Positions 26,580 through 35,005 of a DNA stretch of 64,000 nucleotides are shown here, piece after piece. Source of the stretch: Oligoflexus tunisiensis (lineage in GTDB: Bacteria > Bdellovibrionota_B > Oligoflexia > Oligoflexales > Oligoflexaceae); the NCBI RefSeq assembly GCF_001748245.1, contig NZ_BDFO01000001.1, positions 6,996,346 through 7,060,345 on the forward strand, written 5' to 3'. The first letter of the stretch is position 1; each line of letters starts with the position of its first letter. Below the pieces are notes generated by a model. It worked only from the letters and a program-made list of their open reading frames with translations, was not told the DNA's origin and searched no databases. The position numbers and the translations under genes are program-made.

Positions 26580-27416
26580 TTAAATGCCAAATTGATACAG
26601 TATAAACCAGATGGCAGGGGCCGCAAAGAGTAATCCGTCAACACGATCGAGGAAGCCACCATGCCCAGGAAAGATTTTGCCTGAGTCTTTGACTCCAGAA
26701 AAGCGTTTAAAGGTCGATTCTGCAAGGTCACCAAGCTGCCCAAGGGCTCCACCCAAAACAGCGCAAATCAGAATGATCGGCCAATCCACCATCTGTTCAG
26801 GATAAAAGCTTTTAAAAACAGCGGCTCCCACAACACTGGCGATAATGCCTCCAATGGAACCTTCCCAGGTTTTATTGGGCGACATCCTTGGTGCCAATTT
26901 ATGTTTGCCCAGCGATCGACCCGCAAAATATGCCCCCGTGTCACCACACCAGACGATCGTGCACATCAGGAAAATATAGCGGGAATCTGGTGCGAGTTTG
27001 TAAAGCTCCCAGATGGCGAGCCAGGGAAAAGCACCATAGACAAGGCAAACCAGGATGCCGGCACCAGCGCCGAAGGAAAGGTCGATCTCGGGTGCAATGA
27101 AAATTCCAAACAGAAGACTGCCGAGCAGTCCCAGCATCATCACGCTCACCCCATAGCCCTGCGTATAGGCGCTGGCTGCGAAGAGCACGCAGGACATGCC
27201 GATGACGAGCGGTTGCAGAAGACGAGGCGGCGTGGCTTCATGATTGGCGCTGAAAAGAGTGTAAATGCGCGGGAAAATCATTCCTGAGATTTCAAAGGTG
27301 CCAATGCCCACGAGCAGCGTAAAGAACATTCGCATGGTATGAGCATTGCCGAGCAGGAACACAGAGAGCATGACGAGCAGAGCGACGACGGCCGTGATCA
27401 CACGAGTCTTCAGCAT
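26580..27416 (-). CDS. cdsA: Phosphatidate cytidylyltransferase
   Basis: Makes CDP-diacylglycerol from phosphatidic acid and CTP at the inner membrane. The 278-residue polytopic protein carries the family signature in its C-terminal part: SPNKTWEGSIGG (about 180), then FKRFSGVKDSGKIFPGHGG and LDRVDG (about 238-262). Its ATG overlaps the uppS stop by 7 bp, so the two are translationally coupled in the classic uppS-cdsA-rseP order. Product feeds PssA four genes on. Confidence 0.96.
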   Translation of the reverse strand: MLKTRVITAVVALLVMLSVFLLGNAHTMRMFFTLLVGIGTFEISGMIFPRIYTLFSANHEATPPRLLQPLVIGMSCVLFAASAYTQGYGVSVMMLGLLGSLLFGIFIAPEIDLSFGAGAGILVCLVYGAFPWLAIWELYKLAPDSRYIFLMCTIVWCGDTGAYFAGRSLGKHKLAPRMSPNKTWEGSIGGIIASVVGAAVFKSFYPEQMVDWPIILICAVLGGALGQLGDLAESTFKRFSGVKDSGKIFPGHGGFLDRVDGLLFAAPAIWFILYQFGI

Positions 27417-28147
27417 ACAGGTTTATCCATTCGCACCGCACCGAATCGGCGATCCCGATCCGCATACTCACGCAGCGCTTCCGTCAGGTGTTCACGGCTG
27501 AATTCCGGCCAATGCACTTTGGTAAAATAGAATTCGGTATAGGCCATTTCCCAAAGCAGGAAATTGGAGAGACGCTGCTCACCACTGGTGCGAATCAGAA
27601 GGTCAGGCTCGGGCAAACCCTGGGTGCTCAAGTTCTCGCTGATCACCTGCTCGCCGATGGCATCGGGCTGCAGGCGACCTTCCTGCACCGCCGCCGCAAT
27701 TTTTTGCATGGCGCGGACAAGATCCGAACGACCGCTGTAGCTGAGCGCGAGCACAAGCTGCAGACCATCATTGTCACGGGTTTTGGCTTCCACGAGTTTG
27801 AGCCATTCCTGACAATCGTCTGGCAGCTTATCCGTGAAACCGATACTGCGCAGACGCACCTTGTTTTCGTGCAACTGATCGATTTCCTGTTTGAGATAGG
27901 AAACGAGCAGCGAGAAGAGCGCATTGACTTCGTCAACCGGTCTTCGCCAGTTTTCCTCGCTAAACGCATAAAGTGTCAAAACTTTGACGCCGGCCTTGCC
28001 AGCAGCTTCAACCACATCACGCACCCGCTGCGCGCCACTTTGATGACCGTATACCCGGGCTTTGCCCTGCCCTTGGGCCCAACGGCCATTGCCATCCATA
28101 ATGATGGCGACATGTTCAGGGACTTTTGCTTGACTCAGCCGACTCAT
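27410..28147 (-). CDS. uppS: Undecaprenyl diphosphate synthase (isoprenyl transferase)
   Basis: A cis-prenyltransferase that makes the C55 carrier lipid for peptidoglycan and O-antigen. The 245-residue protein has IIMDGNGRWA (catalytic Asp D18) at the N-terminus, YGHQSGAQRVRDVV, YAFSEENWRRP (about 80-90) and the C-terminal substrate-binding block LIRTSGEQRLSNFLLWE. Length is typical. First gene of the uppS-cdsA-rseP-tsaB-pssA run; divergent from the RsmI-like gene. Confidence 0.97.
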   Translation of the reverse strand: MSRLSQAKVPEHVAIIMDGNGRWAQGQGKARVYGHQSGAQRVRDVVEAAGKAGVKVLTLYAFSEENWRRPVDEVNALFSLLVSYLKQEIDQLHENKVRLRSIGFTDKLPDDCQEWLKLVEAKTRDNDGLQLVLALSYSGRSDLVRAMQKIAAAVQEGRLQPDAIGEQVISENLSTQGLPEPDLLIRTSGEQRLSNFLLWEMAYTEFYFTKVHWPEFSREHLTEALREYADRDRRFGAVRMDKPVC

Positions 28148-28298
28148 CGATCGATATAGCCCTATCTCTGGCTGATTCCCGTGAGCTTTTCAACTCCACG
28201 AGAATATGTTACTCGACACACGCGGAAACAGTTCCATTACCATAAACCCAGGAATTTCCCAAGGCTGGACTTCAGTTGAACCGGAAAGGACGCTCCCC

Positions 28299-29150
28299 GT
28301 GATTGCACCACATTCCGAAAGCCCGAGCGGCAAGCTCATAATGGCAGCCAATGCACTTGGAAACCCAAACGATATTCCAACCCGCAGTTTAGAGGCTCTT
28401 CGCGCGGCTGACTTGATCGTCTTTGAAGAGGACAAGGTCGCCCGTCAGACACTCAAGGCCGCTTCCATCCATCGTGACTACCTTCGTTTGACTGAGCATC
28501 TCGAACAGGATACCGTTGATGCCGTCAAAAAAGCTCTAAAAGCCGGACAGACCGTGGTTTTCATGAGCGACCAGGGCACACCCACTTTGGCTGATCCTGG
28601 CAAAAAGCTCCTCGAGGCCGCCTATATCGTGGGCGCCCAGGTTGCGCCCATCCCCGGTCCCAGTTCTGTGACGGCCGCACTTTCCATCTGCCCATTTCTC
28701 AACGGGCCCTTTCTGTATCTGGGCTTTCCGCCGCGTGAACCCGAGGAGCGGGACGCCTGGCTCGCCCATTACAGCGATGTGGATTTTCCTCTCGTCATCC
28801 TGGATACACCTTACCGTCGTCTGTCGCTGATAGCCAGCTGTATGAAAGTATTAGGTGTGGATCGGCGGGCGCTGATGGTCTTTGATATCAGCGGCCCGGA
28901 TGAGGCCGTGCATCTTGACAAGCTGGAAAACCTGGCCAGGATCGAGAAGGATAAAATTAATTTTGTGCTGATCATCGCCCCAAGTTCGGCCCTCAAGAGG
29001 GCGGCAGGCGATAAAATGGCGAGTTTTGCAGGTAAGGCAGACAAATCTGCAAGGCCACAACGGAAGCCGCCACAGCCGGGACAGCGAGGAGGACCCCCAA
29101 AAGGCCGAACCAGTGGCCAAAGGAAAACACAGAAGCGATCACCACGATAG
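28299..29150 (+). CDS. RsmI-like tetrapyrrole-methylase family SAM methyltransferase
   Basis: About 283 residues. The core follows the RsmI pattern: GNPNDIPTRSLEALRAADLIVFEE, then VVFMSDQGTPTLADPG, PIPGPSSVTAALS and FLYLGFPPREPEERD. RsmI 2'-O-methylates C1402 of 16S rRNA; this copy is diverged (ANALGNPNDI for the usual ATPIGNLEDI), so substrate identity is not certain. After the core ends near APSSALKRA the protein continues as a Lys/Arg/Pro/Gly-rich tail of about 50 residues that overlaps the 3' end of the convergent transporter gene by 158 bp. The start GTG at 28299 has AAGGA 8 nt upstream; an in-frame ATG at 28206 would add 31 residues. Confidence 0.75.
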   Translation: MIAPHSESPSGKLIMAANALGNPNDIPTRSLEALRAADLIVFEEDKVARQTLKAASIHRDYLRLTEHLEQDTVDAVKKALKAGQTVVFMSDQGTPTLADPGKKLLEAAYIVGAQVAPIPGPSSVTAALSICPFLNGPFLYLGFPPREPEERDAWLAHYSDVDFPLVILDTPYRRLSLIASCMKVLGVDRRALMVFDISGPDEAVHLDKLENLARIEKDKINFVLIIAPSSALKRAAGDKMASFAGKADKSARPQRKPPQPGQRGGPPKGRTSGQRKTQKRSPR

Positions 29151-30084
29151 GATGCAGCCCCGCGCGATCACCGATGATGCGCGGGGTGATAATCATTCCA
29201 TCGAGTGATTGCACCACGGCGATCACAATCAAGACACCGATGAAGACGGCGATGCCGCTGCCCTGGGTCAGAATCACGATCGAGCTGAGCATAAGACCGA
29301 CCAGCACATCAAAGTAAGGCACCACGCGGCAGATCCCGGCGATGGCACCGATGGCAATGCCGGAGGGCAGATCGATCAGGCTGAAGCCGGCCATATAAAA
29401 AATGCTGAGCACAAACGCGACCAGAAACTGTCCCTTCACCACCGCGCGCAGCACCGAATCGATCCGGGCAATGAACACGCGTATCAAAGGGTGCAGGTCC
29501 TTCGGCGTCCAGTTTTTGACAAGACTTCTGAGATCATCCTTGTCGGCCAGCATCATGTAAGTGAAGAGAGGGATCATCGCGAGGTTGAAAGCAATTTCCA
29601 GCACCTTGGGCGTGCGTGAGAAGAGGCCTTGCATGGTATCCGACGCACCTACCAAATGCTGAACGAGATTCATCTTCCGAAAGCCGGCCTCGATGGTTTC
29701 ATCGGGCACAATCTGCGAATGCCGGGCCCAGTCGATCAAGGGTTTGGCCAGACGCTCCCCATAGGCCATGGCCGCCGGGATCATCTGCACAATATTCACC
29801 AGCTCCTGATAGATATAGGGGATGCCCAGCACAGCAGCCAGGGTGCAGATCGTGACGACCAGAAAAATCAAAATGGCCACCAGCGTCTTGCGTGTGAACG
29901 GCAGCCGCTCACAGAGATAATTGATACCGGGGGAGGAGATATAGGAGATGATGGCACTGGCGACAAGACCGATCATCACCGCGCGGTAGAGATAGGTCAA
30001 AAGCACGAGCACTGTGCCCACACCAAGGCACAGGGTCAGAAAACGACGGAAGAGTGGCCAGGAGTACTGATGCTGATCGACCAT
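28993..30084 (-). CDS. AI-2E family transporter
   Basis: A 363-residue polytopic inner-membrane protein of the AI-2 exporter-like family (PerM/TqsA/YdiK type). The N-terminal hydrophobic block is LTLCLGVGTVLVLLTYLYRAV; the central soluble region is amphipathic, and the C-terminal half has the family pattern of clustered helices (GIAIGAIAGICRVVPYFDVLVGLMLSSIV, IITPRIIGDRAGLHPIVVI). Substrates of the family vary (autoinducer-2, cations), and none is indicated here. The start at 30084 has only a distant AAGG. It follows prmC by 29 bp as last gene of rho-rpmE-prfA-prmC, and its last 158 bp overlap the RsmI-like gene. Confidence 0.88.
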   Translation of the reverse strand: MVDQHQYSWPLFRRFLTLCLGVGTVLVLLTYLYRAVMIGLVASAIISYISSPGINYLCERLPFTRKTLVAILIFLVVTICTLAAVLGIPYIYQELVNIVQMIPAAMAYGERLAKPLIDWARHSQIVPDETIEAGFRKMNLVQHLVGASDTMQGLFSRTPKVLEIAFNLAMIPLFTYMMLADKDDLRSLVKNWTPKDLHPLIRVFIARIDSVLRAVVKGQFLVAFVLSIFYMAGFSLIDLPSGIAIGAIAGICRVVPYFDVLVGLMLSSIVILTQGSGIAVFIGVLIVIAVVQSLDGMIITPRIIGDRAGLHPIVVIASVFSFGHWFGLLGVLLAVPAVAASVVALQICLPYLQNSPFYRLPPS

Positions 30085-30113
30085 CGCTCGTAACAGCCTT
30101 CCTAAACTGGAGC

Positions 30114-30986
30114 TTAAGTGAGAGGTGCTGTCGCGGTGACCACCCGATCCAGGCCTGCCAGATCCTGATGCACGGCGATGTTCTGCCAGCCGGATTCCTC
30201 TAGTAATAAGCATACATCAGAAGCCTGGCTGGAGCCGATTTCAAGGAAAATTTTGCCGCCCTTCCGCAGACTCTGCGCGGCCTTTTGAGCAAGCGTTCGG
30301 TAAAAAATCAGCCCGCTTTCATCGGCAAAAAGAGCCAGAGCCGGTTCAAACCGCACCACGGAAACAGGCAGTTCGGTCCGCTCGGCGGGCGCGATGTATG
30401 GGGGATTCGAGGCTATGAAATCAAAGGCCTGCCGCGCTTCGGCCCAACTTTGATCCTTGAGCGCATCCTTGTGTTCGAGGGTAATCGGGGCCTCAAGTTT
30501 TTCGGCATTCTGCGCGGCCACCTGCAGGGCGTCGCGGCTGATATCCCAGGCGGTGAGATTCCAGTGCGGACGGGCTTTTTTCAGACTGATGGCTATGCAG
30601 CCGGTGCCGGTGCCGACGTCAAGGCCGGTGACTTCGGTATCATCCGGGAAGCTGTTCAGAACGAGCTCCACGAGATGCTCCGTTTCCGGACGGGGAATCA
30701 AAGTCGCCGGGCCGACCCTGAACTCGTGCCCGTGGAATTCCTTGCGCCCCAGGATATAGGCCACAGGCTCACCCTGGGAACGCCGGCGAATGCGGTCGCG
30801 GAATGCACTGCGTTCGTCATTGTTCAAGGGTTTATGATGATCCAGATAAAGATCAAGGCGCCGACAGGCCAGGACATCACAGAGCAAGAGCTCGGCATCC
30901 AGCCGCGCGCTCGGTGAACCCTTTTCCTTGAGAAAGGGAATTGACCAGTCGATCACATCCTTGATGGTCCAGATCTGTTCGCTCAT
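30114..30986 (-). CDS. prmC: Release factor glutamine methyltransferase
   Basis: Methylates the Gln of the GGQ motif in release factors RF1 and RF2. The 290-residue protein has an N-terminal helical domain, the SAM site GLDVGTGTGCIAIS (121-134) and the catalytic NPPY at 194-197. Its ATG overlaps the prfA stop by 4 bp (ATGA), so the modifying enzyme is coupled to its substrate RF1. Confidence 0.97.
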   Translation of the reverse strand: MSEQIWTIKDVIDWSIPFLKEKGSPSARLDAELLLCDVLACRRLDLYLDHHKPLNNDERSAFRDRIRRRSQGEPVAYILGRKEFHGHEFRVGPATLIPRPETEHLVELVLNSFPDDTEVTGLDVGTGTGCIAISLKKARPHWNLTAWDISRDALQVAAQNAEKLEAPITLEHKDALKDQSWAEARQAFDFIASNPPYIAPAERTELPVSVVRFEPALALFADESGLIFYRTLAQKAAQSLRKGGKIFLEIGSSQASDVCLLLEESGWQNIAVHQDLAGLDRVVTATAPLT

Positions 30987-32068
30987 GATACGCCTTGCAC
31001 TCTTTCCAGTTCATTCTTGAGGAGTTCGGTCTGATGATAAGCTGCCAGAGCATCGACGATCTCGGCAAGATCTCCTTCCATCACTTCACCCAATTTATAA
31101 AGGGTGAGGTTGATGCGGTGATCCGTCACGCGGCTTTGTGGAAAGTTATAGGTGCGAATGCGTTCACTGCGGTCACCGGACCCGACCTGACTTTTCCGGT
31201 CGGCACTGATCGCCTCCTGCTGTTCCCGCTGGGCCTTTTCCAAAAGGCGGGAACGCAGAACCTTCATGGCCTTTTCCCGGTTCTTGATCTGGGAACGCTC
31301 ATCCTGGCATTCCACCACAAGACCCGAGGGCTTATGCAGAATACGGACGGCCGAGTCCGTGGTGTTCACGTGCTGGCCCCCGGCTCCTGACGAGCGGCAG
31401 AGGGTGATTTCCAGATCCTTGGAATCGATCGGCACATCATCCACCTCATCCGCTTCCGGCAACACAGCCACGGTACAGGCGCTCGTATGAATACGACCCT
31501 GGGCTTCCGTGGCCGGCACACGCTGCACGCGGTGCACACCGGCTTCGAATTTCAAGCGGCGGAACACCTTGTCGCCTTTGATAAGTATGATGGCTTCCTT
31601 GTAACCCCCGGTGGCCGATTCGGTCACCGACATGAGTTCGGTCTTCCAGCCGTTCTTATCGGCAAAACGCGTATACATGCGCATCAGGTCGGCGGCAAAC
31701 AGCGAAGCCTCCTCCCCGCCGGTCCCGGCGCGTACCTCAAGAATCACGTTGCGATCGTCATTGGGATCCTTGGGCAGCGTGAGGATCTGGAGCTCCTTTT
31801 CCACTTCCACGAGGCGCAATTCGAGTGTTTCCAGCTCCTCCTTGGCCATGGCACGCAATTCCGCATCCGGCTCATCATTCAGCATCTGCCGGGCGGCATC
31901 CCGATCACTTTTGAGTTTTTTGTATTCGCGATAGGCTGAGACAATTTCGGAATAGCCCGCGCGTTCCCGGGAAAGTTTGGTAATCTCCGCTCCACTCAAT
32001 CCATCGCGGGACATAAGGGAGTCGATTTCCACAAAGCGGTGTTCAATGGATTCGAGCTTTTCGTACAT
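30983..32068 (-). CDS. prfA: Peptide chain release factor 1
   Basis: Recognises UAA and UAG stop codons and triggers peptide release. The 361-residue protein has the RF1-specific codon-reading tripeptide PAT at 185-187 (VQRVPATEAQG) and the catalytic GGQ at 230-232 (SSGAGGQHVNTT). Length is typical. It follows rpmE with a large hairpin between, and is coupled to prmC. Confidence 0.98.
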   Translation of the reverse strand: MYEKLESIEHRFVEIDSLMSRDGLSGAEITKLSRERAGYSEIVSAYREYKKLKSDRDAARQMLNDEPDAELRAMAKEELETLELRLVEVEKELQILTLPKDPNDDRNVILEVRAGTGGEEASLFAADLMRMYTRFADKNGWKTELMSVTESATGGYKEAIILIKGDKVFRRLKFEAGVHRVQRVPATEAQGRIHTSACTVAVLPEADEVDDVPIDSKDLEITLCRSSGAGGQHVNTTDSAVRILHKPSGLVVECQDERSQIKNREKAMKVLRSRLLEKAQREQQEAISADRKSQVGSGDRSERIRTYNFPQSRVTDHRINLTLYKLGEVMEGDLAEIVDALAAYHQTELLKNELERVQGVS

Positions 32069-32100
32069 TGGGGACTGAGCCTCCTGCGTGCCGTCGGTTC

Positions 32101-32160
32101 AAAAAGCGAAGCCCAAACCCTCTCCGACCAACGAGGGTCTCCCTGGAGAGGCTTTGGGCT
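32101..32160 (-). terminator. Long hairpin terminator/attenuator between rpmE and prfA
   Basis: On the minus strand an outer stem AGCCCAAA/TTTGGGCT and an inner stem CCTCTCC/GGAGAGG enclose a loop of about 20 nt, and the structure is followed shortly by TTTTT. It lies 21 bp after the rpmE stop and 32 bp before the prfA start, so it probably ends or attenuates the rho-rpmE transcript before prfA. Confidence 0.7.
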
Positions 32161-32180
32161 GCCAAAACGCGACGCAGAGA

Positions 32181-32381
32181 CTAGCTGCGAGCGTATTTCT
32201 TCTTGAATTTCTCGATGCGGCCGGCGGTATCCATCAGCTTCTGCTTGCCGGTGAAGAAAGGGTGGCAGCTGCTGCAGATCTCAACATGGATTTCTTTTTT
32301 CACCGAACGGGTGTCAAAAGTGTTGCCGCAAGCGCAAGTCACTTTGGCAAGTTGGTAGTTGGGGTGAATCTCTTTTTTCAT
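32181..32381 (-). CDS. rpmE: 50S ribosomal protein L31
   Basis: A 66-residue ribosomal protein of the zinc-containing C+ type: CACGNTF (C16, C18) and CSSCHPF (C37, C40) supply the metal ligands. Ends with the usual basic tail KFKKKYARS. AAGGAAATC precedes the ATG. It sits between rho and prfA, a widespread arrangement. Confidence 0.98.
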   Translation of the reverse strand: MKKEIHPNYQLAKVTCACGNTFDTRSVKKEIHVEICSSCHPFFTGKQKLMDTAGRIEKFKKKYARS

Positions 32382-32454
32382 TCTGATTTCCTTCCGCGCA
32401 TCAAGCCAGCCCTAGATGCCTCGCCAATCGGGCATCCCATGGGCTGGGTTTCAT

Positions 32455-33870
32455 TTAACCGTTCATGGACTCCAGGAAATCCTGGTTGGTGTTGGTCTTT
32501 TCCATCTTGTTCAGAAGGAATTCCATCGCATCCACCGTGTTCAGAGGCTGCAGCAATTTCCGCAGAATCCACATCCGGTTGAGCACGTCCTTCGGCAGGA
32601 GCAGCTCTTCCTTACGAGTTCCGGACTTGTTGATGTCCATCGCAGGGAACACGCGTTTTTCCGCCAGCTTGCGGTCCAAAACGAGTTCCATGTTACCCGT
32701 ACCTTTGAATTCTTCGAAGATCACCTCGTCCATCCGCGAGCCGGTATCGACCAGGGCTGTCGCGATAATGGTCAAGGAACCGCCGTCCTCGATATTCCTG
32801 GCTGCGCCAAAAAATCTTTTTGGTTTGTGCAGCGCGTTGGAATCTACACCACCTGAAAGAATCTTTCCAGAGGGAGGTACAACGGAGTTATAGGCTCGGG
32901 CCAGACGGGTGATCGAATCGAGCAGGATCACGACGTCATGTTTGTGTTCCACCAGACGTTTGGCCTTCTCGATGACCATCTCGGCCACTTGGACGTGGCG
33001 TTGGGCGGGCTCGTCGAAGGTCGAGGAAATGACCTCACCTTTCACCGAGCGCTCCATATCCGTCACCTCTTCGGGACGTTCGTCGATCAGAAGGACGATC
33101 AGGATGGCTTCCGGATGATTCTTCTCAATCGAGTGAGCAATATTCTGCAGCAAAACAGTCTTACCGGTCCGGGGCGGCGCCACGATCAGAGCGCGCTGGC
33201 CTTTGCCGATGGGACACATGATGTCGATGATACGGGTCGAATAGTTCGAACCGCCCACTTCCATCTTGAATTTTTCCATCGGATAGAGCGGGGTCAGGTT
33301 GTCAAAAAGAATTTTGTCAAAACCTGGATCCGGAGCGGCGCCGTTGACGGCTTCCACTTTCAAGAGAGCAAAGTAACGCTCGCTGTCCTTGGGCGGACGG
33401 ATCTGACCCGAAACCGTATCACCGGTTCTCAGGTTGAAGCGGCGAATCTGCGAGGGCGATACATAAATATCGTCAGGACCCGGCAGATAGTTGTAGTCAG
33501 GTGCGCGGAGGAAACCGAAGCCATCTGGCAGGGTTTCGAGGACGCCTTCCCCATAAATCACACCACCGCGCTCGGACTGAGCCTGCAGCAAAGCGAAGAT
33601 AAGGTCCTGTTTGCGCATGCTGCTGGAGCCTTCAACGCCCAGTTCACGTGCGAGTTTATTCAGATCGGAAATCCTGCGTTCTTTCAGCTCCTTGAGGTTG
33701 ATGTCAACCTGTCCTTGGCTCACAGCGGAACCATTGGACGAACTGCTTGGAGTGATCGATGCAGGTTGAGTCTCGGGCAGAGCTTGTTCGGGTTCGCTCT
33801 TTTCGACTTTTGCAGCTGTCGCACGTTTCTTCGTAGCTGCCGCCGCTGCCGATTTTTCCCTTTCTGTCAT
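32455..33870 (-). CDS. rho: Transcription termination factor Rho
   Basis: A hexameric RNA-dependent ATPase that ends transcription. The 471-residue protein has a Rho-N helical domain (about 57-98), the RNA-binding cold-shock-like domain (about 103-180, including GVLETLPDGFGFLR) and the ATPase with Walker A APPRTGKT (231-238), LLIDERPEEV and the Q/R loops near DSITRLARAYN. The first 53 residues are an Ala/Ser/Gln/Pro-rich extension absent in E. coli Rho. The ribosome site is weak (GAGAGC at a distance), and a long A/T-rich leader lies upstream, compatible with autoregulation. Confidence 0.98.
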   Translation of the reverse strand: MTEREKSAAAAATKKRATAAKVEKSEPEQALPETQPASITPSSSSNGSAVSQGQVDINLKELKERRISDLNKLARELGVEGSSSMRKQDLIFALLQAQSERGGVIYGEGVLETLPDGFGFLRAPDYNYLPGPDDIYVSPSQIRRFNLRTGDTVSGQIRPPKDSERYFALLKVEAVNGAAPDPGFDKILFDNLTPLYPMEKFKMEVGGSNYSTRIIDIMCPIGKGQRALIVAPPRTGKTVLLQNIAHSIEKNHPEAILIVLLIDERPEEVTDMERSVKGEVISSTFDEPAQRHVQVAEMVIEKAKRLVEHKHDVVILLDSITRLARAYNSVVPPSGKILSGGVDSNALHKPKRFFGAARNIEDGGSLTIIATALVDTGSRMDEVIFEEFKGTGNMELVLDRKLAEKRVFPAMDINKSGTRKEELLLPKDVLNRMWILRKLLQPLNTVDAMEFLLNKMEKTNTNQDFLESMNG

Positions 33871-34207
33871 TGGATAAGCTCTCTAAAAAAAGGTGGGTAG
33901 TGAAACTTGAACTATGGGTTGGATAAAAAAGCCGTGAGAAAAGCTCCAGGCGATATCGAAAACTTATTCAGCATAAGTCATTTTTTTGAGAAGAAAAAAA
34001 AAGACGGAAATTGGCAGGTTAAACGATTTTGAAAACAGATGCCTTTTCCTTATAATGTTGGATATTCCATTCCTGCTCATTTGTCAATTGCAAATGCCGT
34101 CCGCCCAAGCCCTGGCTCACCCTGGATAGGCAGAAAGCGCCAGCTTTGATACAATCAAGGCAAATGATACCCAGCTCAGACAACCTCCATTCAGCGATGA
34201 GAGCCCC
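33871..34207. other. Divergent intergenic region between rho and 34208
   Basis: 337 bp without a gene. It holds the rho leader on the minus strand, a small AT hairpin ACTTAT-5 nt-ATAAGT (33962-33978) followed by a T run on both strands, an A-rich tract near 33990-34003, a plus-strand promoter at 34029-34056, and a TTGACA on the minus strand (34087-34082) with only a weak -10 (TATCCA, 17-nt spacing), the best candidate for rho transcription. A 24-codon frame at 34055 has no support. Confidence 0.5.
34029..34056 (+). promoter_or_regulatory. Sigma-70-type promoter upstream of 34208
   Basis: TTGAAA (34029-34034), 16-nt spacer, TATAAT (34051-34056): five of six and six of six consensus matches. 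It would give a leader of about 145 nt before the gene at 34208. Confidence 0.6.
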
Positions 34208-34591
34208 ATGAAAAGCATCGTGCCCTTCACCGCTTTAGCGGTTCTAGCGTGGAGCACCGCTTCGTCTCCAGCGCATGCTCAAATGGTTTCCACCGAAGAA
34301 CGATTCCATGACCTCTTTGTCACCGCCGGTTACGGAACCGCGTTCGGTGCCGCATTTGGCGCTGCACTTTTGAGCTTCCAGGCCAAGCCGGACCAGAATT
34401 TGCGCTTCGTGGCCATCGGCGCCTCCGTGGGTTTCATCAGCGGCAGTCTGATCGGGTCCTATGTAATTTTCTCGCCTGTCTTCAGCGAGGCCCGGAACAG
34501 TCAGCCCATCTCCCCAAGCCTTTGGGCTCAGGAACAGAAGACTCCACGTCTGAGTGGTCTGCAAGCGGAATGGACGGTTCTGCGCTTCTAA
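34208..34591 (+). CDS. Small exported protein with glycine-zipper segment
   Basis: A 127-residue protein of unknown function. The signal peptide runs to the AHAQ cleavage site (about residue 25). Two glycine/alanine-rich hydrophobic segments follow: GYGTAFGAAFGAALLSF (about 41-57) and FVAIGASVGFISGSLIGSYVIF (about 66-87), which look like a membrane hairpin of the glycine-zipper kind. The C-terminal 40 residues are polar. Its stop is adjacent to the stop of the convergent AhpD-like gene. A strong promoter lies 150 bp upstream. Confidence 0.7.
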   Translation: MKSIVPFTALAVLAWSTASSPAHAQMVSTEERFHDLFVTAGYGTAFGAAFGAALLSFQAKPDQNLRFVAIGASVGFISGSLIGSYVIFSPVFSEARNSQPISPSLWAQEQKTPRLSGLQAEWTVLRF

Positions 34592-34990
34592 TCAGCTATA
34601 AAGTTCCTGCAGAAGTGCATAGGCGCGACGCAGATGGGGAATCACAATGGTACCACTGACCACGGTGGCAACGTTAATGGATTCCTCCTGCTCCTGCCGT
34701 GTGCAGCCGAGACGCCAGGCCTGAATCACGTGATAGCTGATGCAATCATCACAGCGCAGCGTGGCCGAAGCCACGAGACCCATGAGTTCCTTGGTCCTGG
34801 CCGGCAGAGCGCCTTCCAAATAAGCATTGTGGTCAACATTATAGATGCGCTTCAGCAGCTTGTTGTCCGCTTCGTCAACAATTCCATTCAAGCGGCTGCG
34901 TTCGTCCAAAAACGCGGCCGCGAGTGGACTCTTTGTCTTCGCTTCGGCCTCCGAAAACATAAAATTCGGCTCAGATGCTGAACTTTTCAT
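34592..34990 (-). CDS. AhpD-like / carboxymuconolactone decarboxylase family protein
   Basis: A 132-residue helical protein with the full AhpD-type active-site pattern E-x11-C-x2-C-x3-H: E68, C80, C83 (CDDC) and H87. Members act as peroxidase-linked disulphide relays or decarboxylases; the intact CxxC and proton-relay residues suggest a thiol redox role in this case. No ahpC is nearby. The N-terminal 25 residues are polar and may be loosely folded; Met11 is an alternative start. It is followed on the same strand, 15 bp upstream, by rimO. Confidence 0.85.
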   Translation of the reverse strand: MKSSASEPNFMFSEAEAKTKSPLAAAFLDERSRLNGIVDEADNKLLKRIYNVDHNAYLEGALPARTKELMGLVASATLRCDDCISYHVIQAWRLGCTRQEQEESINVATVVSGTIVIPHLRRAYALLQELYS

Positions 34991-35005
34991 GCGCTTCTTT
35001 TTCCC

